Shown here: piece after piece, positions 11,601 through 18,192 of the stretch
How positions within the stretch are numbered: position 1 is the first letter of the stretch
How the letters are laid out: every line of letters begins with the position of its first letter
NCBI RefSeq assembly: GCF_001278075.1
Contig: NZ_CP011340.1
Location: forward strand, 372,001 to 436,000
DNA: 64,000 bases
DNA from: Streptomyces pristinaespiralis
GTDB taxonomy: Bacteria > Actinomycetota > Actinomycetes > Streptomycetales > Streptomycetaceae
Direction of reading: 5' to 3'
Position numbers and translations under genes: made by a program
Notes under the pieces: generated by a model
Database searches by the model: none
Told to the model about the DNA's origin: nothing
Seen by the model: only the letters and a program-made list of their open reading frames with translations

Positions 11601-14600
11601 CGAGTCCCTGGGTGCCGGGGTTCTTCTCGATGTCCAGCAGCCGGGGGGTGATCCGGTCGCCGAAGCGGCGGCGGCCGTGCTGCAGGAAGGCCGGTGACAG
11701 GTCCGTGTACACGTAGTCGAAGCGGGTGACGCCGCGGGCGTCGAGGGCGTCGAGGGCGGCGGCGGTGGTGCCGCCCACGCCGGCGCCGATCTCCAGGATG
11801 CGGGCGCCGGCGGGCACGGTGCGGGCGGCGTCGGCCAGGGCGTGGGCGGCGGCGGTGTTGACCGGGTCGAAGAGCCGGTTGCCGCTGTAGACGGCGCTGA
11901 CGGGGCCGAGGTCGCCGCCGGGGAACAGGACGGCGGTGGCGGGCACCTCGCCGCGCAGCACCGGCCCGTAGGACTCCAGGGCACGGTCCAGGAGGGTGAG
12001 GTGGCCGGCCAGGTCGGGGTGGTCGGCGAGCAGCGCCCGGCGGGTGCGGGCGAGTTCGGCGGGTCGGGGCACCGGCCGGCCGGCGCGGTGGCGGCCGGCG
12101 AGGAGGTCGAGGACCGCGGCCAGCAGCAGCCGGTGCTCGGGCACGGCCGCCAGCAGCTGGGCGGCGCTGTGGACGGTGGTGGCGGGGTCGGCGGCGAGCG
12201 CCGGGGTGAGGCCCAGTTCGCTCATCCGGTGGGCGAGCGCCCCGCCGGCGTAGTCCTCGAGCCGGTGGGCGGCGTCGTCGGCGGCCGCCGTGACGTTGTC
12301 CGCCGGCCCGGACACCGCGGACACGGACGCGGACGCGGGGGTGGCGGACGCGGGGGTGGCGGGGGGTGCGGTGAGCGGGCGCAGCGGTTGCGGGTCGCCG
12401 GCGACGGCGACGATCTGAGGTCGGTTGCCGGACATGCCCGCTTCCAAGGCGGCCACTCCCCTTTCCGGGTCGAAGTCGGTGAGGCCGGGGTACTCGCGCC
12501 GGACGTGGGCGCTGTAGCGGCGGGCGAGGCCGGTGTCGCGCCACAGGCCCCAGTCGAAGGCGCGGACGGTCGGTCCGGCGTGGTCGGTGGCGGCGGCGTA
12601 GTGGCCGAGGAAGGCGTTGGCGGCGGCGTAGTTGAGGCCGCCGGCGCTGCCGAAGAGGCCGGCGACGGAGGAGAACAGGACGAGCGCGCAGGGCGGCGTG
12701 CCGGGGGTCTGCTGGTGTGCGCGCAGGGCGCGGGCGAGCGTGAGGACCGCGTGCACCTTGGTCGCCAGGACCTCGTCGAGGTCGTGGGCGGTCAGTTCGT
12801 GCAGGGGGGCGGCGCTGACGGAGCCGATGCTGTGCACGATGCCGTCGAGGCGGCCGTAGGCGTCGTGGCAGTCGGCGAGGACGCGTGCGATGTCGTCGTC
12901 GCGGGTGATGTCGGCGCTGCGGTAGCGGGCGTGGCCGCCTTGCGCGGTGAGTTCGGCGAGCAGGGCGCGGGTGTCCTCGCCGGCCGGTGAGCGGCCGACG
13001 AGGAGCAGGCGGGCGCCGTAGTGGGCGGCCAGGTGGCGGGCGACGGCGGCGCCGATGCCGCCGGTGCCGCCGAACAGGACGTAGCTGCCGCCGTGGACGA
13101 AACCTTCCCTCCGCGTGGCGGCGGGCGGGGCCTGCTCGGTGTAGACCTGGCGCAGTCGCCGGCCGTCGCGCAGGGCGGTCAGCGCGACGGTGTCCGCGCA
13201 CGGTTCGCGCAACGCCGCGGCCAGGTCGCCGGGGGTGGGCGCGGTGTCCAGGTCGACGGCCGCGCAGGTGAGGTGTCCGGCTTCGCGCGGCAGGGTGCGC
13301 AGTGCTCCCAGCAGGGCGCCCTGCAGGGCGGCGCCCGGTTGCGGGGCGCCGGACACGGGTGCGGCGAGGCGGGTGGTGACCAGGGTGACCTGTGCCGGGC
13401 TGTTGTGGCGGGCCAGGACCTGGCCCACCGTCAGCAGTGCTTCGAGCCAGCCGCGCAGGGCGAGCGCGCCGGCACGGTCCTCGCTCCAGGACGAGCCGTC
13501 GACCAGCAGCGCGATGCGCGGCGGCCGGCCGCCGGCGTGGTGCAGGGCCCGTGTGAAGGCGTCCGCGTCGAGCCGCCCGCCGCTCAGGGCGCACCGCACG
13601 GCCCCTCCCCCGGCACCGGGGTCGGCGAGGTCGGCGAGGGGGGCGCTGGTGTCGTCGTGGACGAGGAGGAGGGGGCCGCCGGGGTCCTCGTCCGGCGCGG
13701 CGGACGGTTCCGGCATCCACTGGGGGGAAAGGAGGCGTACCCCGTCCCCGTCGGGCACACCCGGCGCGGACGGCTGCGGTGCGGGAACAGGCGTGGCGGA
13801 CACGGCGGCAGGTGGTGCGGGGGTGTCCCACTCGGGTACCAGGACGCGCAGGGAGGCGACGGCGTCGGCGACGGCCTGCTCGTGGGCGGCGTCGGGGAGT
13901 TCGCTGCCGGCCGGGGTCGCCTCGCGGGTGGCCGCAGCCCGGTCGGAGGCGCCCGCTGCCGCCGTGCCGGCGGGGTGGGGGGCGGCCGGGTGCAGGCGCA
14001 GTCCGGTGACCCGCAGGACGGGGGTGCCGTCGGGGTCGGTGGCCTGGAGGTCGAGGACCGCGTGGGTGGGGCCGGCGGCGACCCGGTGGACGGTGAGCTG
14101 GGCGGTGGGCGGGATGCGGCCGCTCCACTCGATGTGGTCGGCGGCGGCCGCCACGCGGGGTCCCTCGCCGTCCAGGAGGGCGCAGGAGGCCTGCAGGGCG
14201 GCGTCCAGCCAGGCCACGCGGCGGGTGCGCGGGTCGGTGTCGGCGGGGGCGGTGATCCGGGCGCTGACGCGGGCGCCGGTGCGGCGGACCTCGTGCAGCA
14301 GCCGGTAGACGGGGCCCACCTCGACGGTGTTGCGGGCCAGGACGGCGTCGAGGTCGACGTCGTGGCCGGGCCCGTCGGCGAGGTCGGCCGGGCGGGGGGC
14401 GGCGGCGGGCGCGGCGGCGGGGACGGCGGTGGCGCAGATCCCGCCGTCGTGCTCCAGGTGCAGGCGCGTGGTGGCGCCGTCGGGGGTGGTGCGGCAGGTC
14501 AGGTGGACGGCGCTGCCGGCCGGTACGGGGACGGGCCGCAGCAGCCGCAGGCGGCTCAGGGCGACGGGTCCGCCGTCGGCGAGGGCGTCGATGAGGGCGG

Positions 14601-17600
14601 CGCCGGGCAGCACGGTGCGGCCGCCGACGCGGTGGCGGGTCAGCGGGTGCCCGTCGTGGAGGGTGTAGCGGGGCCGGCCGGGCGCGTCGTCGGGGCCGGC
14701 GCCGGGCTGCGCGGCAGGTGCGGCAGGTGCGGCGGGCCGGGGTACGGGGGTGGGCAGCCAGTAGGACTGCCGCTCGAAGGGGTAGGGCACCAGCGGGACG
14801 CGGCGGGGCGCCGGGCCGTCGGGGCGCAGGGCCGCCCAGTCGGCCGGGGTGAGGTCGCTGCCGTCGAGCCAGTCGCGCAGCCGGGGGTCGGCGGGGCGGG
14901 GTCGGTGGCCGTCGGCGGCGAAGCGGTGGGCCTGTTCGGCGAGTTGGGCGAGGTCGGTGACGGTGAAGGCGGCCCGGTGGGCGAAGTGGCGGCGGCCGCT
15001 CTGCAGGGTCCAGGCCAGGGCGTCGAGCGGGGGTGCGTCCTCGCGTGCGGCCAGGCGGGCGATGCTGTCGGCGAGCCGGGCCAGGGCGGTGGGGGTGGCG
15101 GCCGACAGCGGCACGGTCTGCGGGGCGTTCCGCGGTGCGGCGCCGGGGTCGCCGGGGCGGGCGGGGCGGGTGGCCGGGGGTGCTTCTTCCAGGACGACGT
15201 GGGCGTTGCTGCCGCCGAATCCGAACGCGCTGACCGCCGCCCGGCGTGGCCGGCCGGGCTCCGCGGGCCAGGGCACCGCGTGCTCCGCGACGGCGAGGGG
15301 GGTGTCCTCGAGGGCGATGTGCGGGTTGAGGCGGGTGAAGCCGGGGGTGGCGGGGATGAGTTCGTGGCGCAGCACCTGGACGGCCTTGACGAGTCCGGCG
15401 AGTCCCGAGGCGCCTTCGAGGTGGCCGATGTTGGCCTTGGCCGAGCCGACCCACAACCGGCCCCCGGGTCCGGCGGCCCGCCGGGGCATGCCCTGCGGGT
15501 CGTGGGCGAACACCTCGCGCACGGCGTCGAGTTCGATCGGGTCGCCCAGCGGGGTGCCGGTGCCGTGCGCCTCGAGGAAGCCGAGGTCGGCGGCGCCGAG
15601 GCCGGCCGTGCGGAGCGCGCCGCGGATCAGGTCGCTCTGGGCCTTGGGGCTGGGGGCGGTCAGTGAGGCCGCCCGCCCGCCGTGGTTGACGGCGCCGGCG
15701 CGGACGACGGCCAGGACCGGGTCGCCGTCGGCGACGGCGCGGCGCAGTGACTTCAGCACGATCCAGCCGGCGCCCTCGCCGCGGACGAAGCCGTCGGCGC
15801 CCTGGTCGAAGACTTTGCTGGTGCCGTTCGGGGAGAGCATTCCGGCGGTGCGGTAGGCGCGGGCGTTGAAGCCGTTGCTGATCAGGTTCGCGGCCCCGGC
15901 CAGGGCGATCTCGCAGGTGCCGGCGCGGATCGCGGCGTCGGCGAGCGTGAGCGCGGTCAGGGCGCCCGAGCAGGCGGTGTCGAGGGTGATGCTGGGGCCG
16001 GTGAAGTCGTAGAGGTGGGAGACGCGGTTGGCGAGGAAGGCGGGGAAGGTCCCGGTGGTGGCGTAGCCGTCGGCGGCCGTCTCGTGCTGGACCAGCTGTT
16101 CGCGGTAGTCGTAGCTGCAGGCGGCGGCGTAGACGCCGACGCCGGTCCCGGCGAGGGAGTCGGGGTCGAGGCCGGCGTGCTCGAGGGCGTGCCAGCTCAG
16201 TTCGAGCAGGGCCCGCTGCTGGGGGTCCATGGAGGCGGCCTGGCGGGGTGTCATGTCGAAGAACGCGGCGTCGAAGAGGTCGGTCCCCTCCAGCAGCGCG
16301 GCGCGCAGTCCTTCGGGCACGGCTCCGGCGAGGCGGCCGGGCGGCACGTCGTCGATCCGGCACTCGCCGGCGGCGAGCAGCGACCAGAAGGCGTCGACGT
16401 CGTCGGCGCCGGGCACCCGTACGGCCATCCCGATGACGGCGACGTCGTCGTCCCCGCCCGCCGGACCGTGCACCGTGTCCGCCGGGGCGGGCCCGGGGGC
16501 CGGTACGGCCGCCTGCACCGGGCCCGGTACGGGGGCCGGTACGGGGGCCGGTACGGGGGCCGGTACGGGGGCCGGTACGGGGGCCGGTTCGGGGGCCGGT
16601 TCGGGGGTGGTGCCGGTGGGGGCCGGGAGCACGGCGGCCAGGGCGCGCAGGGTGGGGTGGCGCCAGACGGCGGTGGCGGGCAGGTCGGTGCCGAAGGCGG
16701 TGCGGATGTCGCGGACCAGGCGCAGGGCGCGTGCGGAGTCCAGGCCCTGTTCGCCCAGGGGCCGTTCGGCGTCGACGGGGTGTCCGAGGATGCCGGCGGC
16801 GAGGGCGGTGAGCCGGTCGGTCACCTCCGCCCGGTCGGCGGCCGGCCGTGCCGCGGCGGGGGTGTCCGGCCGGGCCGGGGCGGCGGCACGGACCAGCGCG
16901 TCGTGCAGGGCGTCGAGGTAGGCGGCCGCGTCGCTGCCGTTGAGCACGGTGTGGTCGAAGGCCAGGACCATGCGCCGTACGGGGGTGGTGCCGGTGTCCT
17001 CGACGGCGCCGAGGAACAGGGTGGCCACGGCGGGCGGTACGACGACCGGCACGGCCAGCGTCGCGCCCGTGCCGCCGAGGTGGGAGAGGATCAGGGTGAC
17101 GCGCGAGTCGGCCCGGGAGGTGCCGGCGAGAGCGTCCTCGACGGCCTGCGCGTAGCGCTCGTCGAACGTGGCCGGGTCCAGGGTGTCGGCGGCGCGCACC
17201 ACCGCTGTGGTGAGGTCGCCGTCGTCGGTGGCGCAGGCGATGCCGAGGTCGACGTGGTCGTGGACGCGCAGCCGCCTCTCGTCCAGGCGGCGTGAGCGCA
17301 GGGCCGGGGCGGTGGCGGCGGTGTGCGCGGCGATGTGGGCGAAGGCCTGGAAGACGGTGGCGAACCCGGCGCCCTGGTGCGCGCGCCTCGCCCGTTCCAG
17401 GACGTCCTCGGCGACGACGGCGGCCACGGCGGCGGGCACCACCGCGTCCCGCGAGGCCCGCAGGGCCCGGTTCAACTCGCGCTGCCGCCGCGACTGTTCG
17501 ACGTCCACGAACCCGCCGCCGGCCGGCCCCACGCCCTGCACGGCCTCCCCCGTGTCCGTGGTGCCCGGGGCGGGCGGGGCGGGCGCGGTCTCGTGCGGGG

Positions 17601-18171
17601 TGGCCGCGGTGTCCGGGGCGGGCGCGGTCTCGTGCGGGGGTGTCGTAGTGGTCGCGGCGAGGTGGCGTTCGAGGTCGGCGGGCATGAGGCTGGTGCCGGC
17701 GGCGGGGATGGAGGGCAGGGTGGCCTCGTCGATGCCCAGGCGGCGGGCGTGGGCGCGGGTGCGGGGCGGTATGCGGCGCGTTCCGGCGGGCTGCGGCCGG
17801 CCGGGGACGCCGTGCGCGGACGCTCCGGCGGCGGGCTCGGCCGCCGGCCCCGACCCGGATGCGGATCCGGCTGCGGATGCGGATGCGGATGCGGCTTCGG
17901 TTCGGGTCGGGGGTGCGGGTTGCGCGGGTGCGGGGGTGATGCGGGCGACGGGGGCGCCGATCGCGACGGTGTCGCCCTCGGCGACGAGCCAGGTGTCCAG
18001 GGTGCCGGCGGTCGGGGATTCGATCTCGACGGCTGCCTTGTCGTGTTCCATCTCGTAGACGACCTCGTCCTTGGCGACCGTGTCGCCGGGCTGCTTGAGG
18101 AGCCGGACGATGCGCACCTCGACGATCCCCTCGCCGAGACGCGGGACGGACAGCACGGACTGGCTGGTCAT
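2671..18171 (-). CDS. Dehydrogenase E2 fused to trans-AT PKS/NRPS: lipoyl-PSBD-E2-ACP-KS-DH-KR-MT-ACP-ACP-KS-DH-KR-ACP-C-A-PCP
   Basis: A 5,166-residue hybrid. ATG 18171 is chosen because AAGGA sits 7 nt upstream; ATG 18189 has no well-spaced SD. Domains: lipoyl (1-80, Lys45 in DKA), E3-binding (~131-172), E2 acyltransferase (~222-430, His407, Asn411 in HTVLNG), ACP (Ser479), Pro-rich linker, KS1 (Cys734, His869, His917), DH1 (His1180, Asp1323), KR1 (GGTGGIG ~1701, Tyr1848), C-methyltransferase (LEIGAGVGG ~2116), tandem ACPs (Ser2344, Ser2450), KS2 (Cys2721), DH2 (His3164, Asp3331), KR2 (~3672, Tyr3815), ACP (Ser3981), C (HHIAVDG ~4208), A (~4530-5010), PCP (Ser5089). There is no AT, so malonyl loading is in trans. 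The A pocket reads roughly DILQLGVIW, glycine-like. Modules match the first steps of streptogramin A (VirA/SnaE1 role). Inferred starter: isobutyryl from 2-ketoisovalerate, passed from lipoyl to ACP. The E2 fusion is the remarkable part. Confidence 0.93.
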   Translation of the reverse strand: MTSQSVLSVPRLGEGIVEVRIVRLLKQPGDTVAKDEVVYEMEHDKAAVEIESPTAGTLDTWLVAEGDTVAIGAPVARITPAPAQPAPPTRTEAASASASAAGSASGSGPAAEPAAGASAHGVPGRPQPAGTRRIPPRTRAHARRLGIDEATLPSIPAAGTSLMPADLERHLAATTTTPPHETAPAPDTAATPHETAPAPPAPGTTDTGEAVQGVGPAGGGFVDVEQSRRQRELNRALRASRDAVVPAAVAAVVAEDVLERARRAHQGAGFATVFQAFAHIAAHTAATAPALRSRRLDERRLRVHDHVDLGIACATDDGDLTTAVVRAADTLDPATFDERYAQAVEDALAGTSRADSRVTLILSHLGGTGATLAVPVVVPPAVATLFLGAVEDTGTTPVRRMVLAFDHTVLNGSDAAAYLDALHDALVRAAAPARPDTPAAARPAADRAEVTDRLTALAAGILGHPVDAERPLGEQGLDSARALRLVRDIRTAFGTDLPATAVWRHPTLRALAAVLPAPTGTTPEPAPEPAPVPAPVPAPVPAPVPAPVPGPVQAAVPAPGPAPADTVHGPAGGDDDVAVIGMAVRVPGADDVDAFWSLLAAGECRIDDVPPGRLAGAVPEGLRAALLEGTDLFDAAFFDMTPRQAASMDPQQRALLELSWHALEHAGLDPDSLAGTGVGVYAAACSYDYREQLVQHETAADGYATTGTFPAFLANRVSHLYDFTGPSITLDTACSGALTALTLADAAIRAGTCEIALAGAANLISNGFNARAYRTAGMLSPNGTSKVFDQGADGFVRGEGAGWIVLKSLRRAVADGDPVLAVVRAGAVNHGGRAASLTAPSPKAQSDLIRGALRTAGLGAADLGFLEAHGTGTPLGDPIELDAVREVFAHDPQGMPRRAAGPGGRLWVGSAKANIGHLEGASGLAGLVKAVQVLRHELIPATPGFTRLNPHIALEDTPLAVAEHAVPWPAEPGRPRRAAVSAFGFGGSNAHVVLEEAPPATRPARPGDPGAAPRNAPQTVPLSAATPTALARLADSIARLAAREDAPPLDALAWTLQSGRRHFAHRAAFTVTDLAQLAEQAHRFAADGHRPRPADPRLRDWLDGSDLTPADWAALRPDGPAPRRVPLVPYPFERQSYWLPTPVPRPAAPAAPAAQPGAGPDDAPGRPRYTLHDGHPLTRHRVGGRTVLPGAALIDALADGGPVALSRLRLLRPVPVPAGSAVHLTCRTTPDGATTRLHLEHDGGICATAVPAAAPAAAPRPADLADGPGHDVDLDAVLARNTVEVGPVYRLLHEVRRTGARVSARITAPADTDPRTRRVAWLDAALQASCALLDGEGPRVAAAADHIEWSGRIPPTAQLTVHRVAAGPTHAVLDLQATDPDGTPVLRVTGLRLHPAAPHPAGTAAAGASDRAAATREATPAGSELPDAAHEQAVADAVASLRVLVPEWDTPAPPAAVSATPVPAPQPSAPGVPDGDGVRLLSPQWMPEPSAAPDEDPGGPLLLVHDDTSAPLADLADPGAGGGAVRCALSGGRLDADAFTRALHHAGGRPPRIALLVDGSSWSEDRAGALALRGWLEALLTVGQVLARHNSPAQVTLVTTRLAAPVSGAPQPGAALQGALLGALRTLPREAGHLTCAAVDLDTAPTPGDLAAALREPCADTVALTALRDGRRLRQVYTEQAPPAATRREGFVHGGSYVLFGGTGGIGAAVARHLAAHYGARLLLVGRSPAGEDTRALLAELTAQGGHARYRSADITRDDDIARVLADCHDAYGRLDGIVHSIGSVSAAPLHELTAHDLDEVLATKVHAVLTLARALRAHQQTPGTPPCALVLFSSVAGLFGSAGGLNYAAANAFLGHYAAATDHAGPTVRAFDWGLWRDTGLARRYSAHVRREYPGLTDFDPERGVAALEAGMSGNRPQIVAVAGDPQPLRPLTAPPATPASATPASASVSAVSGPADNVTAAADDAAHRLEDYAGGALAHRMSELGLTPALAADPATTVHSAAQLLAAVPEHRLLLAAVLDLLAGRHRAGRPVPRPAELARTRRALLADHPDLAGHLTLLDRALESYGPVLRGEVPATAVLFPGGDLGPVSAVYSGNRLFDPVNTAAAHALADAARTVPAGARILEIGAGVGGTTAAALDALDARGVTRFDYVYTDLSPAFLQHGRRRFGDRITPRLLDIEKNPGTQGLAEHTFDLVVASNVLHATRDLSRTLAHIEELLAPGGRLLLVEMVAPAAVYTLTFGLTDGWWRYVDTDRRMPHGPLLDVARWRSLLTARGWSLTDTDHLRDAPGCVALLTCRPPAAGADRTEEIAEGLRRIVRDLLGDPSATVPGYLPWQELGIDSLLNMELVQAVSRSHGPLTATALFEHRTVDDLARMLARRTAPDTPTHHTPNRPGTHPGDDTRRDDTRRGEDTAGTVAQLLALVAELTAQDPALLDADSDFPALGVDSLLHEELTQRLREMFPDRPVPATLIFEHPTPRALARHLAPTPTAPAAPPAGSRATAPPAPPAPPAAAGVSAPARLPAAPLTAAPAAVPPAPPAGAPAAAPGAAIAVVGLAGRYPGAQDLDAFWELLSSGRTPVREVPAERWDWRTARTAGGGYARYGCFLDDIDTFDAALFRITPRDAALMDPQERLFLEVAREAFEHAGYARPSLTGHHGGPRVGVFAGVTANSHLLAQHDARTAGADNPEYAVTAAASVANRVSHAFDLSGPSLSVDTMCSSSLTALHLACRALRDGEADLALAGGVNLYLHPDRFAGLCALGMPSRGDRTRSFGAGGDGFVPGEGAGAVVLKRLDRAEADGDTIHAVIRGTGLNHGGGTGGYTVPNPRAQAALIDATLKDAGLEAAGIGYLEAHGTGTELGDPVELRALALAFEDSRPAREPLRIGSVKSNIGHTEAAAGIAGLTKAILQLRHHRFVPTIGADRLNPKLDLDNTPLHIQRATEPWSGDRPRRCAVSSFGAGGAGAHAVLEEYRMPPPAGTGAPLPVLVPLAAPDADRLRTVARRLADTVDDATATLADIAHTLATGRDPGPHRAAVTAHDHAELRAALRALAEDTPHPALTTADHPGPDTGDHPHAHDDDDGGRGAARAWVAHGTYRAPTGPARRVPLPPTPFARIPCTVPGAGRPAAERPSHMPLTDTVRVPAARTVTARLGGASRWVRDHIVDEQMLLPGAFHPELVHEALIAADENPYRTDIRDLAWPRPATGLPMTVTTHLEEPDTHGTRRFTTTVAGTLVAQGTTHPRPADGAGAPLRPHLVYRPADLDARLDGHDTGTDAFYQAFTTHGFTYGPLYRTVRRTAVHGEETTAELRLPPGEDTDGRHVLHPALLDGACQSAAYLLLTETPAPRRLRPLTIGRLTVHRPATTGAYVHTRRVRRDETAGVHVFDLCLIDPDNGEVLAEIDGFRIRVDTTAVPAALTAHPEPATAPAHPADVPLAGYRLGWHTAPIGDDTRAGTDGPLWLIGDGSGTLAAHAPGHIPAAALLEPGPGLDEQQLERTAARTGTPATVLIDLTHLTDPHHPGLGTTPLRLEQTPAAWEHFTTTALTPLFTLLRTLVRSRALDGARILLVTRTAPDGHLTPLVRALHSLMRTAAGETGRFTLRLATLDAAWALADPDAARTALLAETAADDADWTRLGPAGRRRTAVLTRTPEPAPGTAGTLLDGAGTYLITGGLGGLGRHIAAGILHRAPTARLVLIGRSEPDDAALETLRRAAAGDDRIIYRRCDATDPRQVADLATHLADSRIRLHGVVHAAGVLRDQFLRGKTPEAVQAVCRSKILGALHLDAALADHPLDFFVLASSLASLVGNQGQSDYAFANGFLDQFAHQRARWAARGLRPGRTLTVGWPVLADAGTAPAPDTLRYLEQTYGLAPVATRDAVAALWPRLTAATTPDTAYIALVAGDHTVWDRALPTTTTVIETAPTAPAPAPAPAAPAATPAQDTAPARAALRWLGERVAEAVGVRPETIDPQAPLTDYGVDSISLMRLSRMLEDDLGRIPLSVLLDSATLQELTDRLLADMGPQLTAAVTAATTPAAGPVPATAATPDATTAAAPVTAAGPHTPATATVPVPVEAGVDDDRTAVLPDRLAGMWAADQGAAPHAPYNISLAWRLPATADREALRDAVAALVRRHPVLGCRVRPHDGAPAFLPAPDTTALATRIVAEDTIGQAVRDEADRRIDTSAGPLLRAVLWEPQDGGQGPVLQLTTHHIAVDGRSAELLRDDLAALYTAAAHGGPAPAPAAPFARALRREQETGAPGALQEDERYWTQRLAGAAPQGVLFPGGGGRAGAAGGHREYRMPPALSQHLAQVAQSAGVPPFTVLLAAFAAALSRATGHRSFLVAVPTYGRTSREEETSVGCFVSTVPLRIDLDPGRPVTDWLKDLNQEVRGALGHARLPYPRLVELCRAAGGEDAVPTVTLAYQNWERTGDAPTPDGWEPVYRRGQRGHFDLGLEVTDTPAGTEILANHRTAVLDTARVDAFVEDLRRTAAELARRPATVGELLDPAAGTLVTRFAATVRRHGRATAVEDAHGSLSYAELDALSDDIAHRVSRLAAPGAPVAVLMHRSMRLPAVLLGILKSGRPYVPLDDSYPSERLKLVVGDAGCEVAVADRELTWLLPQRLRIVDPTTPATPTTPAAPAAALAGAPTGGQGREPAAAVCGPDDLAYVMFTSGSTGRPKGVPVTHANVVHTLEAIASTVGITEDAPGRLLAVTTLCFDISVLELFLPLLTGGTVVIAERADVVDARRLGRLIDERAVTAMQATPAGWQLLVDGGWSGRRELTALCGGEALPPNLAAALAERTGSLWNVYGPTEATIWSTIGPVTAGGPVHLGGPIGATDLLVTDTAATREAAVGESGELWIGGPGVARGYWQRPQLTAERFTGHPLRPEGGGRWFRTGDLVRRDADGRLVFLGRADSQVKVRGHRMELGEIETVLGGHPALARVVVTVHGEGPSARLLAIAVPRAGTALPDIGALREYASAALPPWMLPDRLIAAEQLPLTPNRKVDRQAAARLADPTTPAPADTAPAPAAASAPADTAPAPAAGPESVPAPAPVGRAAIADRVGALWRELLELDDVPGDRRFFDLGGNSLLLGRLFARLDDAYPGASLELADLFARPTLDDLVGLLTARLGGDTGPAPADRPGTAPVPARPSRRELRRAFRLGDER

Positions 18172-18192
18172 CTGCGGTTCCTTCGTCATGCC

